DNA from: Mesaphorura yosii
Taxonomy: Eukaryota; Arthropoda; Collembola; Poduromorpha; Tullbergiidae
DNA length: 64,000 bases
Assembly (NCBI GenBank): GCA_009869945.1
Contig: WIXG01000157.1
Coordinates: 62,001 to 126,000, forward strand
Direction of reading: 5' to 3'
Shown here: positions 32,670-44,710 of the stretch, piece by piece
How positions within the stretch are numbered: the first letter of the stretch is position 1
Layout: each line of letters opens with the position of its first letter
Position numbers and translations under genes: made by a program
The notes under the pieces: model-generated
Told to the model about the DNA's origin: nothing
Seen by the model: only the letters and a program-made list of their open reading frames with translations
The model's database searches: none

Positions 32670-35600
32670 TTTTACGATTTCTTGACTTCAGACGAATTCC
32701 GTAAGAAGTTTGTATTGCGTTTGAATAAGCACACAAGCTCTCTTAATTAGTGATTTGAAGGCAGTAAACTGCTTGATCCACTTTACTTGGGCTCAATTGA
32801 TTTAAGCACCACGGCGATCCACGAGAGCGGAAGGTTCCACTACACTCGTATCCCTTCCCTTTCTTTCGGCTGTAGTATGAAGTGTGAGTCTCCTACTGAC
32901 CGAGACACACTCGTGCAAACCAAAAACCTGTTCTTTGCCTTTCGTTCTTAGAATGCTCCAGTGCTTATGTCGTGCCGTGCCATGGAAAGTGACGAAGAGA
33001 AGTACAGCCAGCAAGAGAGCACTAAGCAAGTCTCTGGTTTCAAGTAACTGGCAACCAAAGTAAAGACATGCAAAATATCGAGTGTGCTCTGAACGTAGCA
33101 GTCTAGACTGCATGTGGGCATGTAAATATAGATTCATGTTATGTAACCGCTTCTAGCTAGAAGTGTGCGAAAACTTTTCTGTAGTCTGCTGGTGCTAGAG
33201 CATACCAGCTTAGATCTTGACGATCGGCACGGCATTCGCTCGTCGCATACACTTAACGCTCATGAATGCATGACGGAACAATTTGCTCTCGACTCAAGTC
33301 AGTCGCCCCTCGCATGAGATCCGTGGAATTGACATCATTACTTCGTCAACTGGGCTATATATTTATATTTATTCAGCAAATAACTACAATAATGCAAATG
33401 CGTCTGTTCTTGCTCTTCATCAGCAGTGGTCATTACGTATGCTTCTGCCAGTCTCCTCATCAAGACAAAGGCATTGACTTGACATTGCCAAAATGAGGTG
33501 CGTAAAATCCTAAACTGTGTGATTCTATAATTAGCTGCGGCTGTGGCTGTGGCTTTGCCAGGCACTCTCATTCCATGCCAGAGCATGTGACGACAACCGG
33601 CACGGGACACACCTCCAAATGTGCACTCTTAAATTTCAGCAAGGTCAAGGATCAACAACATTCGTCTGTTCGAGCAGCAGCATCCCAACTAATCGTACCT
33701 ACAACCCGTGCTCTGAATGAGATAATATTAAAAGATTGCAATTCATTAAACGCCGTGAAACCTGAAACCTGAACAAGTCTTTGATTCCGTAGAGATTCGA
33801 GAGATTGAGCGTTAGAATTCAGACCAAAGAATCATGAACATCAACCAGTACACAAATTCTTGATTCTGTTCCGTGTGAGGCGTAATTATGATAATGGCCG
33901 GTCATGACGAATAAATACGCACTCACATCCGTGAAAGTGGAGCAATTAGCCCTTAATTGTTTGCTGCTCGTGTTCTTGGCGCTGGCGGCATGACGCGGCA
34001 CGCCGGGCGTATGTCGTGTGTGTCCTGTCATTCGGAATATTTCAAATATCCAAGTACACGCACGCATTCCTGATCAGATCAGATGCGTCAAGTCCATTTC
34101 AGTCGAGTCGTTGAGCACGAGGATGGCATGAGCACGAGAATTATCCTCTCAATCTAATTTAAGAAATGTAACCCGTCATTTGCCTGATGCAAGAAATTCT
34201 TCGCATGAATGATTGAGGTGCTAATCTGTAAAATCAGCGATCAGCGCGGCAGACCAAAAGAAATCCGATCCTTGTCTTTTGTAGTGTAATGACTTTGGTT
34301 ATCCGTGTCAAACCTGTCCACTCGGCATTTCGACATGTATCATTCAAGTTCATGCCTATTTTGATCGTATCGGGCGCAGGCAGAGGCAGGCACTCAATCA
34401 CTGTTGACTGTGCGCGGCGGTGATTTGCAATTGAAATTGTAAATAATAATCGAGAATTCGTTTGAGCATGTTAAATGTGAACGAACGTGAAATTCGTAGC
34501 GCATTCGTTTCTATTTTCGCCGTGTACCCAAAGGCAAAGCAGTCGTAGTTGCGTCGTTGTTGGTCAAGAATGAAGACTGCAGCATCGCATCAAGAATCAA
34601 ACTGACAGCTGAGAGGATCCCTGCTGGCAAGTGTGTACACGGAGAAAATTAATATGTGAACAAGGCAAGAAGTGGTCATTGTATCCGGGTGTCCATTCAT
34701 GATCGTGTTCGTGCCTTTGCATCTTTTCATCTCCTGACTGAGTCATGAATCTTGATCTTGGCCACTTCTCTACACCGACTTCCTTTGCCAGGAGTCTCAC
34801 ACACTCACCGTGGTTTTATGTCGTCTCTGGTTACTGACCCATTGTTGTGTTTCAAAAACAATGGTAAAATCGAGTGGTCTCTTCTTCATCCCGACGCGAT
34901 CGGCAGATCATCAGTGATGGAATGATTTCTTTGAAAAATCATAGCAATCAATCAATCCGTTGTACAGATTCGTGCCATACCGTTGAGATGGTTCGAAGAC
35001 ATGGTCGGCATGAGTGCGTGCGTGGTAGGAAAAGGTAAATATAGAAACTGAACCACGACACGACGCTTCGTTAACGTGGAGTCAATATTAACGTGGTTTA
35101 AAATTGGCGAGTTAACGCGCACGGTTGTAAGGAAGTATGAAATGGAAGGTTTTCTTGTCAATCATCTTGGTCTTGGTCCTGTCTTTACCATCGCACAGTA
35201 ATTCTTTTCTTTTTCATTCATTTTTCATGGCACATTGTTTTCTTTTCTTTTTTAGGATCTTTTGTCCTCTTCACCGTGTACTTCTTTGACTCTCGACCAA
35301 AAATGGAAGCAGAATTTGGGTCATGAGTTAATTAAGGCCAGCACTTGCTGGCCGTGCGCAACTAACTAGCACCGTGGGACAATGTCATGGTCAACGTAAC
35401 GTGCGGATACTCGGCACTCGGGTACGGGCACGGGCTACATACGCGGTGGTTTTATGCGCGTACGTGTTTCGGTGGTTCCATTTTTAGAATGAAATGATAA
35501 ATTGTTGTGATATATCACAAAAAGCAGGCGCATGAATAAACAATTCCTTATTAATTCCTCGCGGACGTGGACTCGGAGCAGTGGCCATCATCGCCTCCGT

Positions 35601-38600
35601 GTTTGACTTTTTCATTAATGGAGCTGGCGCTACACTGTGCTCTTTTAATTTCTTCGTTTGCCTGTCTGCCAACTTTATCTCGAGGGCGCACAACGCAACG
35701 AACCCACCATCAATTTCATGAGTCATGAATGTGGCTCTGCCGTCTTGCCTTGCACCTGAATAAATGAGCCCAAGCTTAAATATGGCGACGGCGGCGGCGA
35801 CTCCATCCTCTTAATTAACATGTACTTGTTTCATTGACACGTGAAGCAGTGGCACACGCCATGCATGCACTCCTTCAGCACAAAGTGGCTGTCCGTCTTT
35901 GTCTTCTTGAGTTCGAATGTCCCACAAAACTATTGACTGATTTTTTGTTTCTAGTTCTCCTTCATTGGCATAATTTCTTTATCATATTTAGACTCGACTC
36001 AAGTACTTTTGAAGTTTTGAATGCGTCAAAGTTGTTCGAAGGTACTACTCATCTCCACGAAATTCCAATTCCCAGAAGTTCGACAGTTCAAAGTGTAAAT
36101 ACCGGAACTGCCGGCTTTCCCCATTGAAGTTATTCGTTTGTACGTCACGTTTGACGCTTGGGGTTTGGAGCTCCTGCTTCATCAACTCATGTCCTGCACT
36201 TGACATTATTTGTAAGTATGTTTCAGATACAACCACCGAAGCAAAAGGCTCTGGCTCTGCTCTGTATGCCTGCGGTACGCTTCGTTTCCTGTGACTTCAA
36301 CGAAATAGGAACGATTTAAGACTCTTATTGACACTCAAATCTTTAATTTCACAAATCATCTTCCTTTGCAGCTGACTATGAACAACTGAATGCTCGGTCG
36401 CGTCGCAACGGGACTTCTTTCTCCTAACTCAAATAGTTTTGCGTTTTGCCTTCGCTGTTCGTCATCCGGCTGTCATTCTATCACAATTGGATTCAGGATT
36501 CACATTCGCAAATTATGCTCGTAAAACGTGGATCTTACGGCATGACTGCATTGCAAATGCAGCCGTGTGCAGAATGCGAGTGTAAAATAAATGCACATGT
36601 TTCCTTGCATTTCTGTTCCAAAACGATTACCTTGCATTGCTGGCATTGCATTGCGGATTCAAGGTCAGATTCAGCCTGCTAGAATGAATTGTAACTCCTA
36701 ATTTTTGAAACTAATACGCAGTGTGCGGATTACAAATTGCAATTGCACTGCGGCGCTCATCTTTTCAGATCAACAATGTGCTCGAGACTCATTAAAAGTC
36801 CGCCAAGCTGAACTGCCCGTAAATAGTCATCTTTTCATCTTGGTAAGCACGAGTGCGGCTGTGATTCTTCTTTTCTCGCTTACAAGCTGCAGCCCATCAT
36901 TATAATCAGACAGCCGTTCTCAAAATAGTGAAAGAGAATCGGAGCAGGAGGGAACAATGAAAGAAGTTTCAGGATTCAGGATGCGAAAAGACGAATTTGT
37001 AATTTGCACTTCATTATTGATATGACAGACAGCACTCCTTTGACTTTGACCAGCCGCATCCCGCGCTCAAAATTGCAGCTGCCATTTTGCTTTTGCTACA
37101 CTTTCTTCTCGCGAGAAGAAGCAGGTTAGTGGGAGAAAATCAATCACGGCAGCAATGGCAGGCAAACATGTTATTAGGATTCGGATGATTGATGCATTCT
37201 TGTGATGCACAACACGAATGGCATTGCATTGAATTCGTGTAATGCTCAATATTTATATTTAGAAACTTTGAAGGAATGGTATCAATTTCGTGAATGGAAT
37301 TGTGATGAGAAGATGAGATCCTCCTCTTCTTTCAGCTCGCCTTGCAATGCAGTGCAGCGGCTAATTACGCCCATCATTCAATTCAGAACAGGGCAGCACA
37401 GTGCAGAAAGTTGTGATCTAAAATTCTGGTTTCATTCCTCGCGACGACCGCGACCGGCGAAGGCTTTTACTCCAGATTCACCCACACGACACGAATGCGG
37501 TGCGACGTGTGAAGTATGAATTAGTGGTTTAATGATGTGGAACTCGTCTCGTATGACAAATTCAACCATCCTTTCATCAAAGATAAAATATTTCGCGAAT
37601 TGTGAATTATCACCGTGAAGAAGAAGAAGAAGAAGAAATAGGACTCGCGAATGCCACACATGTCGAGCTGAGCCACATGTTGAACTAAAGGAAAGTCGTT
37701 CTCGCTTGCAATTGCAATTACTGAACAAAGCCCCGCATGTGGTGAAAAACTACAGGTTGTTATTGTGGCTATTTGGACAGCAACAGGTGATTCGCCATTA
37801 AAAGCAACTGCTGTTAGAGCTGAGAACGTTTCACGTGGGCCGCGGGCTCATAAATGTATTCATTATTCACCCTCTTTTCACTAATAACCGCTAAAATTCT
37901 ACTTCGTTCCATTTCAGGCTTAAATGAACTTGAAAATTGTGATTTCAAGTTAATTATGACGACGATGAGACTTCTTTAATCAATGACTACTTAAGCAGGC
38001 GGCGGAGCTCGTGAGGACAGAGCTTGAGCTTGGGAGCTTATTTACGTAATGTCATTGCGTTGCGTGCGCGAATTAAAGAGTCATTACCGCATATTGACAG
38101 ACTGGTGCGAACTTGCGCCGTGGCACTCTGACACTCTTGCGCCTTCAATTATCGAGATTGGTGCTGAATATTAATCAGGCATCGTGGTAGTGTAAACAAC
38201 TTCTTGCAACGTAAGACCAAGATCAATATTGGGTTCATGACACAACAATGAGACACGTCTTAGCCTTACAAGTACAATTAAGTCACACGACTTGTACTTG
38301 GACTTGTATGTGTTCTTGACATTGTGTCAGGACGAAACAACAAATTACTCAATTATTTATGACTATTCTTTTCACTATCCAGTTCACTCGGCATTAAGTC
38401 GCTAGCACAGAGCATTGCAATTCCAATTTGCCATTTGCTTCGTTCTCGATTCATTCAAATGAAGCTGGGCACCGACGCCAAATGATAACAATTGCATTGC
38501 CATTTCCATTAAGTATTCAGTGCAACGAAATGTCAAATGCTGAAAGAACTCCTGAGGAGCAGAAGAACGCAAGACATTATACAAGATTGTTGTCATTTTC

Positions 38601-39454
38601 AACAATCGAGTACAAAAGTTATTTTTTTTGCCACGTGATTGTTGCATTGTTGAGTAAATTGGGTGCACATTTATTTTAATACGGCAGAGGAGCAGGTGCA
38701 TTGTGATTTTGATTTTATGAGGATTAAGTCGGCTGAATTCGGGACAGAAGAATTTCCGGGGTCAGGCTAAGCCAAGTCGAACATTTCCCGCAAGAGCAGC
38801 TGAATTCACGAGGATCCAAAATCCTGAGCCCCATTGATAAAAAACTCTGCTGTAATGTTTCAAAGCAAACTGCCAAAGATCTCAATAAAAGATGATGACC
38901 AGTCACTAATTTTAGTTCCTTGGTATTACTGACCCAAATCTGAATACAATGTAATAATCACAGTATTCGCCGATTCACACGAATCCTGATGCAGATGCAG
39001 GCGCAGGGTGGAGAATTATGGCGGTGGCAATGAGCGTTGAGCCAGAGTCAAGCTCCTTCCTACCTGCCTGCCTGCTGGCCGTGGCGGACCAACGTGCAAT
39101 AAATGTGACTTGAAGGGAATAGTGGACGAATTGATGTATCTTTTTTTAGATTGTTCAAAAACACACAGACCCAGAAGCGTCAGCGTACGTCGGTTCCTTT
39201 TCCTTCTTCTGACCATCATCATCACATCAGCGTTCACCATCACGTTCTGTCATACCGATTCAGATGAGATGCACGACGGAATGGTGTGGCGTGTGTATTT
39301 TTAGTAACACAAATTCTTCCCCGGTCGACTCGCACCGCATCCAAGTCTGTACGAGTACGAATGCACAGTGCACACAAATGAAATGAGTAATGATAAATTT
39401 ATGTGAGAATGTATGAAATGAAATGGGAATTTATGACTCGGATTCTATTTACGG
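32670..39454. other. Gene-poor 6.8-kb region between Gdh and paralogue 1
   Basis: Open frames here are short and lack supporting splice sites or protein-like composition. The only repeat worth naming is an (AAG)n run near 37616-37638. The left part should hold the Gdh promoter and the right part the upstream control region of the TATA-driven gene at 39.6 kb. The length compared with its compact neighbours suggests regulatory sequence or an unannotated non-coding RNA, but nothing in the sequence shows this. Confidence 0.45.
37616..37638 (+). repeat. (AAG)n microsatellite
   Basis: About seven consecutive AAG units interrupt otherwise mixed sequence in the gene-poor region. Confidence 0.8.
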
Positions 39455-39462
39455 TATAAATA
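39455..39462 (+). promoter_or_regulatory. TATA box of secreted-family paralogue 1
   Basis: TATAAATA, with an initiator-like CAGTTG about 32 bases downstream (A at 39488). The main ATG follows at 39619. An ATG-TGA start-stop codon pair at 39553-39558 lies in the leader. Confidence 0.7.
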
Positions 39463-39618
39463 GAACCGATCTGCAAATTTGGATCCGCAGTTGAACTCTT
39501 CAAGCGTCAGTGACCACTTGGCGAAAGCGAACTGGTGTTCTTTGTTAAAGCAATGTGAATTGTGTTCGGGAGAGAAAGAAGGACTTTACTCGTGGAAATC
39601 TCTGAAGTCAGCGTCAAT

Positions 39619-40764
39619 ATGTTGAAGTCAAGTTTTTGGACAAAGTTTGCGTGTGCACTGTGCCTCGTCATTTCTCAAGTTGTGAACGGAGGCTCGTCAA
39701 ACAACAGAAACGATAATGGAATTAGCAATGCCAACAGTGGAAGTGCGTCCTCGAACAACCTACTAAACGGAATCAACGGACTTCCGTCCTCCAACATAAA
39801 TGTAGTGGCACCAGCTTCGGTTGCCGGTGAACCGAAGGCAATTGGCAATCACAACTGGTACCACACATACGGATCACCGTACACGGTTGTGGCCCACCAG
39901 ACGCCAATCGCCCGAGATTCGTACGCTGACTCAGCGACCAACTTGGGATATGGTGCTCCTCATGGTGGAGGTGGTGAAGGCGGATACAGCGGTGGTGGTG
40001 GCGGAGGGTACGGGGGCGGTGGTGGAGGCTACGACAGCGGTCAGCAAACGACGTACCACTATCAGTTGTACCCAGCCCAAAGTTCCGGCGGATACGGAGT
40101 GGTGGAAGGTAAGTTGTTTCGGTCTTTTGAGCCTTGTTTTTATTGCTCGTTGAGCTCTCCGTGAAATACTGCCTTCACCTCACAGATGACGAAGATGGTG
40201 GTGGTGGCTCAGGCGCCATTGGCCTGCTTGGACTCTTGGGTCTGAAAGGTCTGAAGGGTGTGAAAGTCATCAAGGGATTGAAGGCTCTTGGTTTGCTTTC
40301 GCCCATCTTATTGCCTCTCCTCCTCCCAATTTTACCAATCTTACTTGCCCCGCTGTTGTTGCTGCTGCTCCCACTCCTGCTCTTCATTCCCATTCCCGTC
40401 GTCACAGTTCCAGCACAAGGAAGAGGCTTCACAGTGCTGAAGGAGACCGCGAGGATGGCTCATAGCGTTGCCACCAGCGAAGAGTGCATTGAGCGAATAA
40501 GCTGCGAAGCTGCAAGAGTTGCACGAGGATTTGGATTTGATGCTCCTTGGGTCAAAGGGTAAGTTTGAGCAAAACTCTAAGCGTAACTTTGTAGCGCAGG
40601 GTTCCAATGTGAGTGTATCATATTTCAGAATCTTGGAGAAATCATCATCACAAGCAAAGTGGATTGAGCGTGTTTCTCGAGGAGTTAAAACGACAGAATG
40701 CAAAAAATACAGCTGTGACCAAATAACTTCATTGAAGAAATCGCTAAAGCTGGGCAAAGAATAG
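39619..40764 (+). CDS. Secreted cysteine-motif family, paralogue 1 (Gly-rich, hydrophobic core)
   Basis: Exons 39619-40108, 40186-40558 and 40629-40764 join in phase to 332 residues. MLKSSFWTKFACALCLVISQ is a signal peptide. It is followed by a disordered Asn/Ser region, a Gly-Tyr-rich stretch (about 115-140, GGYGGGGGGYDS) and a long leucine/proline hydrophobic segment (about 195-230). After ARMA comes a conserved module: C-x5-C-E (EECIERISCEAARVAR), a Trp, the phase-2 intron, then WIERVSRG and C-x4-C (ECKKYSC) before a basic tail. The cysteine module, intron position and TATA promoter are shared with the genes at 46.3 and 47.6 kb. I do not recognise the family. A Gly-Tyr tract plus a membrane-like segment suggests an epidermal or cuticle-associated protein, by inference only. 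The ATG at 39619 was chosen because it opens the signal peptide; the frame upstream has no ATG. Confidence 0.75.
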
Positions 40765-43067
40765 TTCATTACCAGGAGTAGAACTAATGTAAGGGTGTAA
40801 TACAGACTCAACACGTATTTATTTTTCTTGACCATTGAATGCGCTATAGCACGGCAGAATCTCAAATCATTCAAAAACAAAAATTCACATCTACATAGAC
40901 ATAACATCCCGAGCCAGCACCGAACCACCGGACGAATTGATTTTTTACTTCACTCAAATTAGAGACTTAAATTCTCAATGCCGATGAAAATCACAAACCT
41001 CTAACAAACATAAAAGCCCCGAATTCCAATTGACCTTACAATTTGGCGATCTTAACGAGCAAACCTGTGAATTGGCTGCAAATCACAATTACAATTTGAA
41101 ATTACAGTGACACCGGACACACAGGCTGACATTCTTAAGAAGAGGGGTAGCGAAATCTGAACTTAAATCCACCAAAAATGTTTTACGCCCACATATTTTT
41201 ATAAAATTATTCAATGTAGTTCCAATGGAACATTAAAATAATTTATTGTTAGTTAGTTTATTGAAAAGTTTGCACAAAGTACTCTCTAATCAGCTTGGAC
41301 TCGGACAACCTTCTGACTTGACAGTGACCACTGACCGCAGGACAATCGACAATTTTATGGGACAACTAGAAAGTAGCGACGGTTTGGGACAGGTTTCTAT
41401 TTCTTTTCTCTGTGACGTGACATAATGAACAAAGACTGACCGACTCGATAACTGACGATTACATTTACGACATTGACATTGACGTTACGTTTATCTTTTC
41501 TCAAGTTCTCAAGTTTATTTGCTCACTTTTAAATTATGCAGCACTGAATTACGTTGTTCGTTATTGACGACTTGACTTGACGATTATTTACATTCACATT
41601 TACCTTGGACATTAATATAATTACTGACATTGACATTGAACTTGAACTTGACGTTGACATTGATGCAAGTACGTATTTCATAGTATTGCTATTATTATCA
41701 TTATTTTTATCAACTCTTTATTGTTTGACATTTGATTTGTATTTATTATAATTGCGATAATCGGTGCAAAATTGTAATTTGTTCATGCTTTATTTCTTGG
41801 TGCTGTGTGCCATTTGAAATGAATAAAATCCGTCCATAAACGAGAATAGCTGCCGAGTTAGGCTCCTTGTGCTCCTTCAATAATTGTAACGAGCACACAG
41901 TCACGAATTTGTGGCAGAAATTAAGCATTTTGCAGGAGTTGAACTGTCACGACATTGCAAGTCACTTTCTACTTAATCCCGAAGCACAAAGCAATTAGTC
42001 TCTCGAGAGCTTGGGAGTTTGGGTGCTGTATTCGGATTGTATGGTGTGAACTGGCACGGCACACATTCAGCATGGTGCTTCGCTTCTATTATAAGCCGCA
42101 TTTAGCCATAAGTTGCGTGTAAATTGACAAAATTGACTGCATGCGTGCCATAAATTAAAATGTGTCAGTCAAGGTTTGAGTTTTGAGAATGTGAACTTCA
42201 AATTTTTAAATACGAGTCCTATGAATGCTCAATTTATGTTTGTGTTTGTATTTATGGCAAATCTCAAATCGCGATTCGCGAATTTGTGCATTTGCAGCCC
42301 GGAGTAGAGCACGGACGTACGTAACCTTATTTCCCACAAATCATATTTCACATTTCTCATTCTTCATTTTATTCTTCGTACTGTGATCCTTAATTTCTAT
42401 ACAAATCATCCATACATGCATTTTATAAACTACCGTTAGATTACAACATCAATTATGTTCGAAGCCAACTGTCTGAATGCGAGACGAACGGACGGACAAT
42501 ACTATTTTTATAAATGTGTGCTTAGTTGGCTAAAGATTATGCTGTGCATGTACGGTATAGACATAATTATGCACGGATTGCCAGCCAGACGGTCAAGCCT
42601 CGGCTGAAAGACGCGCATTCGCATTGCGTAGATGAGAAAGAAAAACATTGGCATTGACCGTCTTACGGCTTGCAATTTGAATGGACACATTTGATTAATA
42701 CGAAATCTGAAGATTATTACCACTATTAATAATTAACGTCCTACTTTGGCGATCGGATAATTAGGTCTTCTGATTCTTCGCTTCCTCAGTCGTGTCATGC
42801 GCCTTCTAAATTTGTTTAATCGCCGAAAGAATTATCACAGCATTTATTCATTGCACTTGTCAAATGTTACAGGAAGTCTACATTTTCATTTTGCATCTTG
42901 TGTGTAAGTTTTGTAAGTGCTTGAAGACTCAAGCTCATGCTGCTCAAGAATTAAACAATGCTTTGAATGTTAGTTTAATTTTTGACTCATAAAATAACTA
43001 TACACTCTAAGTTATGGGCGTACTTTTGGTTCAATGTTAGTTAAACCGCAACAGTAATCAACAGCGT
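40765..43067. other. Intergenic, with degenerate TTGACA/TTGAAC repeats
   Basis: No coding segment is supported. The most regular part is the hexamer-like repeat at 41621-41664, with weaker copies spread from about 41400. The right end is the 3' side of the minus-strand crystallin-domain gene. Confidence 0.5.
41621..41664 (+). repeat. Hexamer-like tandem repeat (TTGACA/TTGAAC/TTGACG)
   Basis: Consecutive six-base units of the form TTGAmN run for about seven copies. Scattered diverged copies of GACTTGAC and GACATTGAC appear in the preceding 200 bases. Confidence 0.65.
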
Positions 43068-44566
43068 TTAATTACCTGCCGCTGCCACAAATGGAATAAT
43101 TGTGCGCTCGCTGTGCACGTCTCCATTCACATGCATTGGTGATTGTCGTCCGTCGTTCTCACTTGCTGCTCGACGATTACCATTAGATTGCACGTATGCA
43201 GCGACTTTTGCAGGTGCCTCCCGCTTGGGTGGCACGTAAACTCTCTGGTTCGTCTGCACAGGTGCAGGCGCCGAAACCTTGCCGTGTGGTTGCTGCCAGA
43301 AGCCTTCGCTGGATTCGTTCATTGTGATTGGGATCCTCGTCCCGTACCCGGAATGATCAGCACTTCGTGGCTTGGGTTTCGGTGCTTTTATCTGAAGAAT
43401 GCCGGCGCTCAAATTGCAGGACATTCCCTCCGCCTTCACACCTGTGGGCAACTCATACTCTCTTGTGAACTGCCGTGACAGAAATCCAAATGGGTCCTGT
43501 TTCAATTCCTGATTTCCCTCGACGATGACAAACTCGTCCGTGCATCGAACGCTGACTTCCTCATGACGGAAAGGCTTCACGTCCACCAAGACCTGTAACA
43601 ACGGAAATTCTTATTGCAGATTCGAAACTGTGCCTTAATCTACACGAACGTACGGTAAAGTTTTCCGGATCGTTCTGAATTCCCAATCCATTTTGTTCCT
43701 CATGGTGTGGGCTGTACCTTCTGCACCAGAACGGGACCATGTCAAAATCCGGCAAAGTTTGGATCTTGGCGTCCCAATTTTTCAGCTGCTCACGATTCAC
43801 AACTCCGTGTCCGTTCCCGTTCAGAATTTTCTTCGAATCCAGTCTGGTCAAGTCCACCTCGGACTCTTCAAGCTTGCGCCCGTCAACGGTCATAAGTTCC
43901 CGTTTCTGCTTCATGACACCATTTATCTTGAGGGGTACGTTGATCAGAAGTACGCCATCTGTACTCAGATGCGCCTCGACCTCCTCCAGTTTGATGTCAA
44001 ACGGCAGCACACATTTTCGGATGAACCGTCTCGCGATTGTTCCGTGACCTTCCTTCTTCTCGCTGTGCACGGCCTCGATTGTGACGACATTTTTCTCGTT
44101 GGTGGACGTTTTCACCGAAATTTCACGAGCGAACGGATTGAATTGATGGACGTCAACAATAATCTAAGAAAATCAATTATATCGTTACATTAATTTGTTG
44201 ACAAGACCCAGCAAAGATGCAACTGTAAAGTTGGAAGCAGTAATATACCTTGTAGATGTTATTTCCATTAGCGTTGAAGTTGAGCCCGTTCCCATTCTCG
44301 TGGTGTTGAGTCCAGCCGTTTGTGTCCTTCTCGTGTTGGTTTCCACCTTGCAGTTTGATGTATTCCGAAAGTGTTGACGGAGCCAGAAGCGAAATGGATT
44401 TCAATTGCGTATTTCCCAGAATCCTGTCCTCCACTGCATTGCAATCTCGCCTAAACTGGTCCCTCTGCCTCTCAAGCGTGCTCCAGCAGTCGGCGAAGGT
44501 GGGGTCATGCGAAAAGGAGTCACGGAGCTTCAATTGGACGGTGTTGACTGAACCGATCGGTGCCAT
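43068..44566 (-). CDS. Small-heat-shock-type protein with two alpha-crystallin domains
   Basis: Exons in transcript order are 44249-44566, 43654-44163 and 43068-43592 (450 residues). Exon 1 (106 residues) is a variable N-terminal region. Exon 2 starts exactly at the first crystallin strand (IIVDVHQFNPFAREISVKT), continues with IARRFIRKCVLPFDIKLEEV, and closes at DGVLLINVPLK. Exon 3 starts again with VLVDVKPFRHEEVSVRCTD, continues with SRQFTREYELPTGVKAEG and closes at AGILQIKAPKPKP. Both junctions are phase 0 and at the same point of the domain, so the second domain arose by exon duplication. The C-terminal tail contains RIPIT, an I-x-I-type anchor. Such proteins are ATP-independent holdases. 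A heat-shock element and TATA box lie upstream. Typical animal sHSPs have one domain and about 200 residues. Confidence 0.88.
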
Positions 44567-44666
44567 CGCGTACTAGAAATGCCAAATGCTTGGATTCACG
44601 GATGTGGCTGACTGACTGCGACCTGTTTCAAGGCACAAATGATCAAGGTGAGATGCCGTCATCAAG

Positions 44667-44673
44667 CTTTATA
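44667..44673 (-). promoter_or_regulatory. TATA box of the two-domain sHSP gene
   Basis: TATAAAG on the minus strand, about 100 bases upstream of the ATG at 44566. An initiator-like TCATT lies near 44639, at suitable spacing. Confidence 0.6.
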
Positions 44674-44702
44674 CTGAAAGTGCTGACATAAATCTTTTAT
44701 TA

Positions 44703-44710
44703 TTCCAGAA
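44703..44710 (-). promoter_or_regulatory. Heat-shock element
   Basis: TTCCAGAA, a perfect pair of inverted nTTCn/nGAAn pentamers, about 30 bases upstream of the TATA box. A third pentamer is not evident, so it is a minimal HSF site. Position and gene type fit heat-inducible control. Confidence 0.5.

Noticed and set aside
37616-37638. (AAG)n run as a coding Lys/Glu tract
   Set aside because: No open frame with splice sites includes it; it is a simple microsatellite.
40341-40928. 195-codon minus-strand open frame opposite paralogue 1
   Set aside because: It is the antisense shadow of the spliced plus-strand exons, with no splice support and no domain.
43693-44193. 166-codon plus-strand open frame
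   Set aside because: Antisense to the crystallin-domain exon, whose protein is clearly real.
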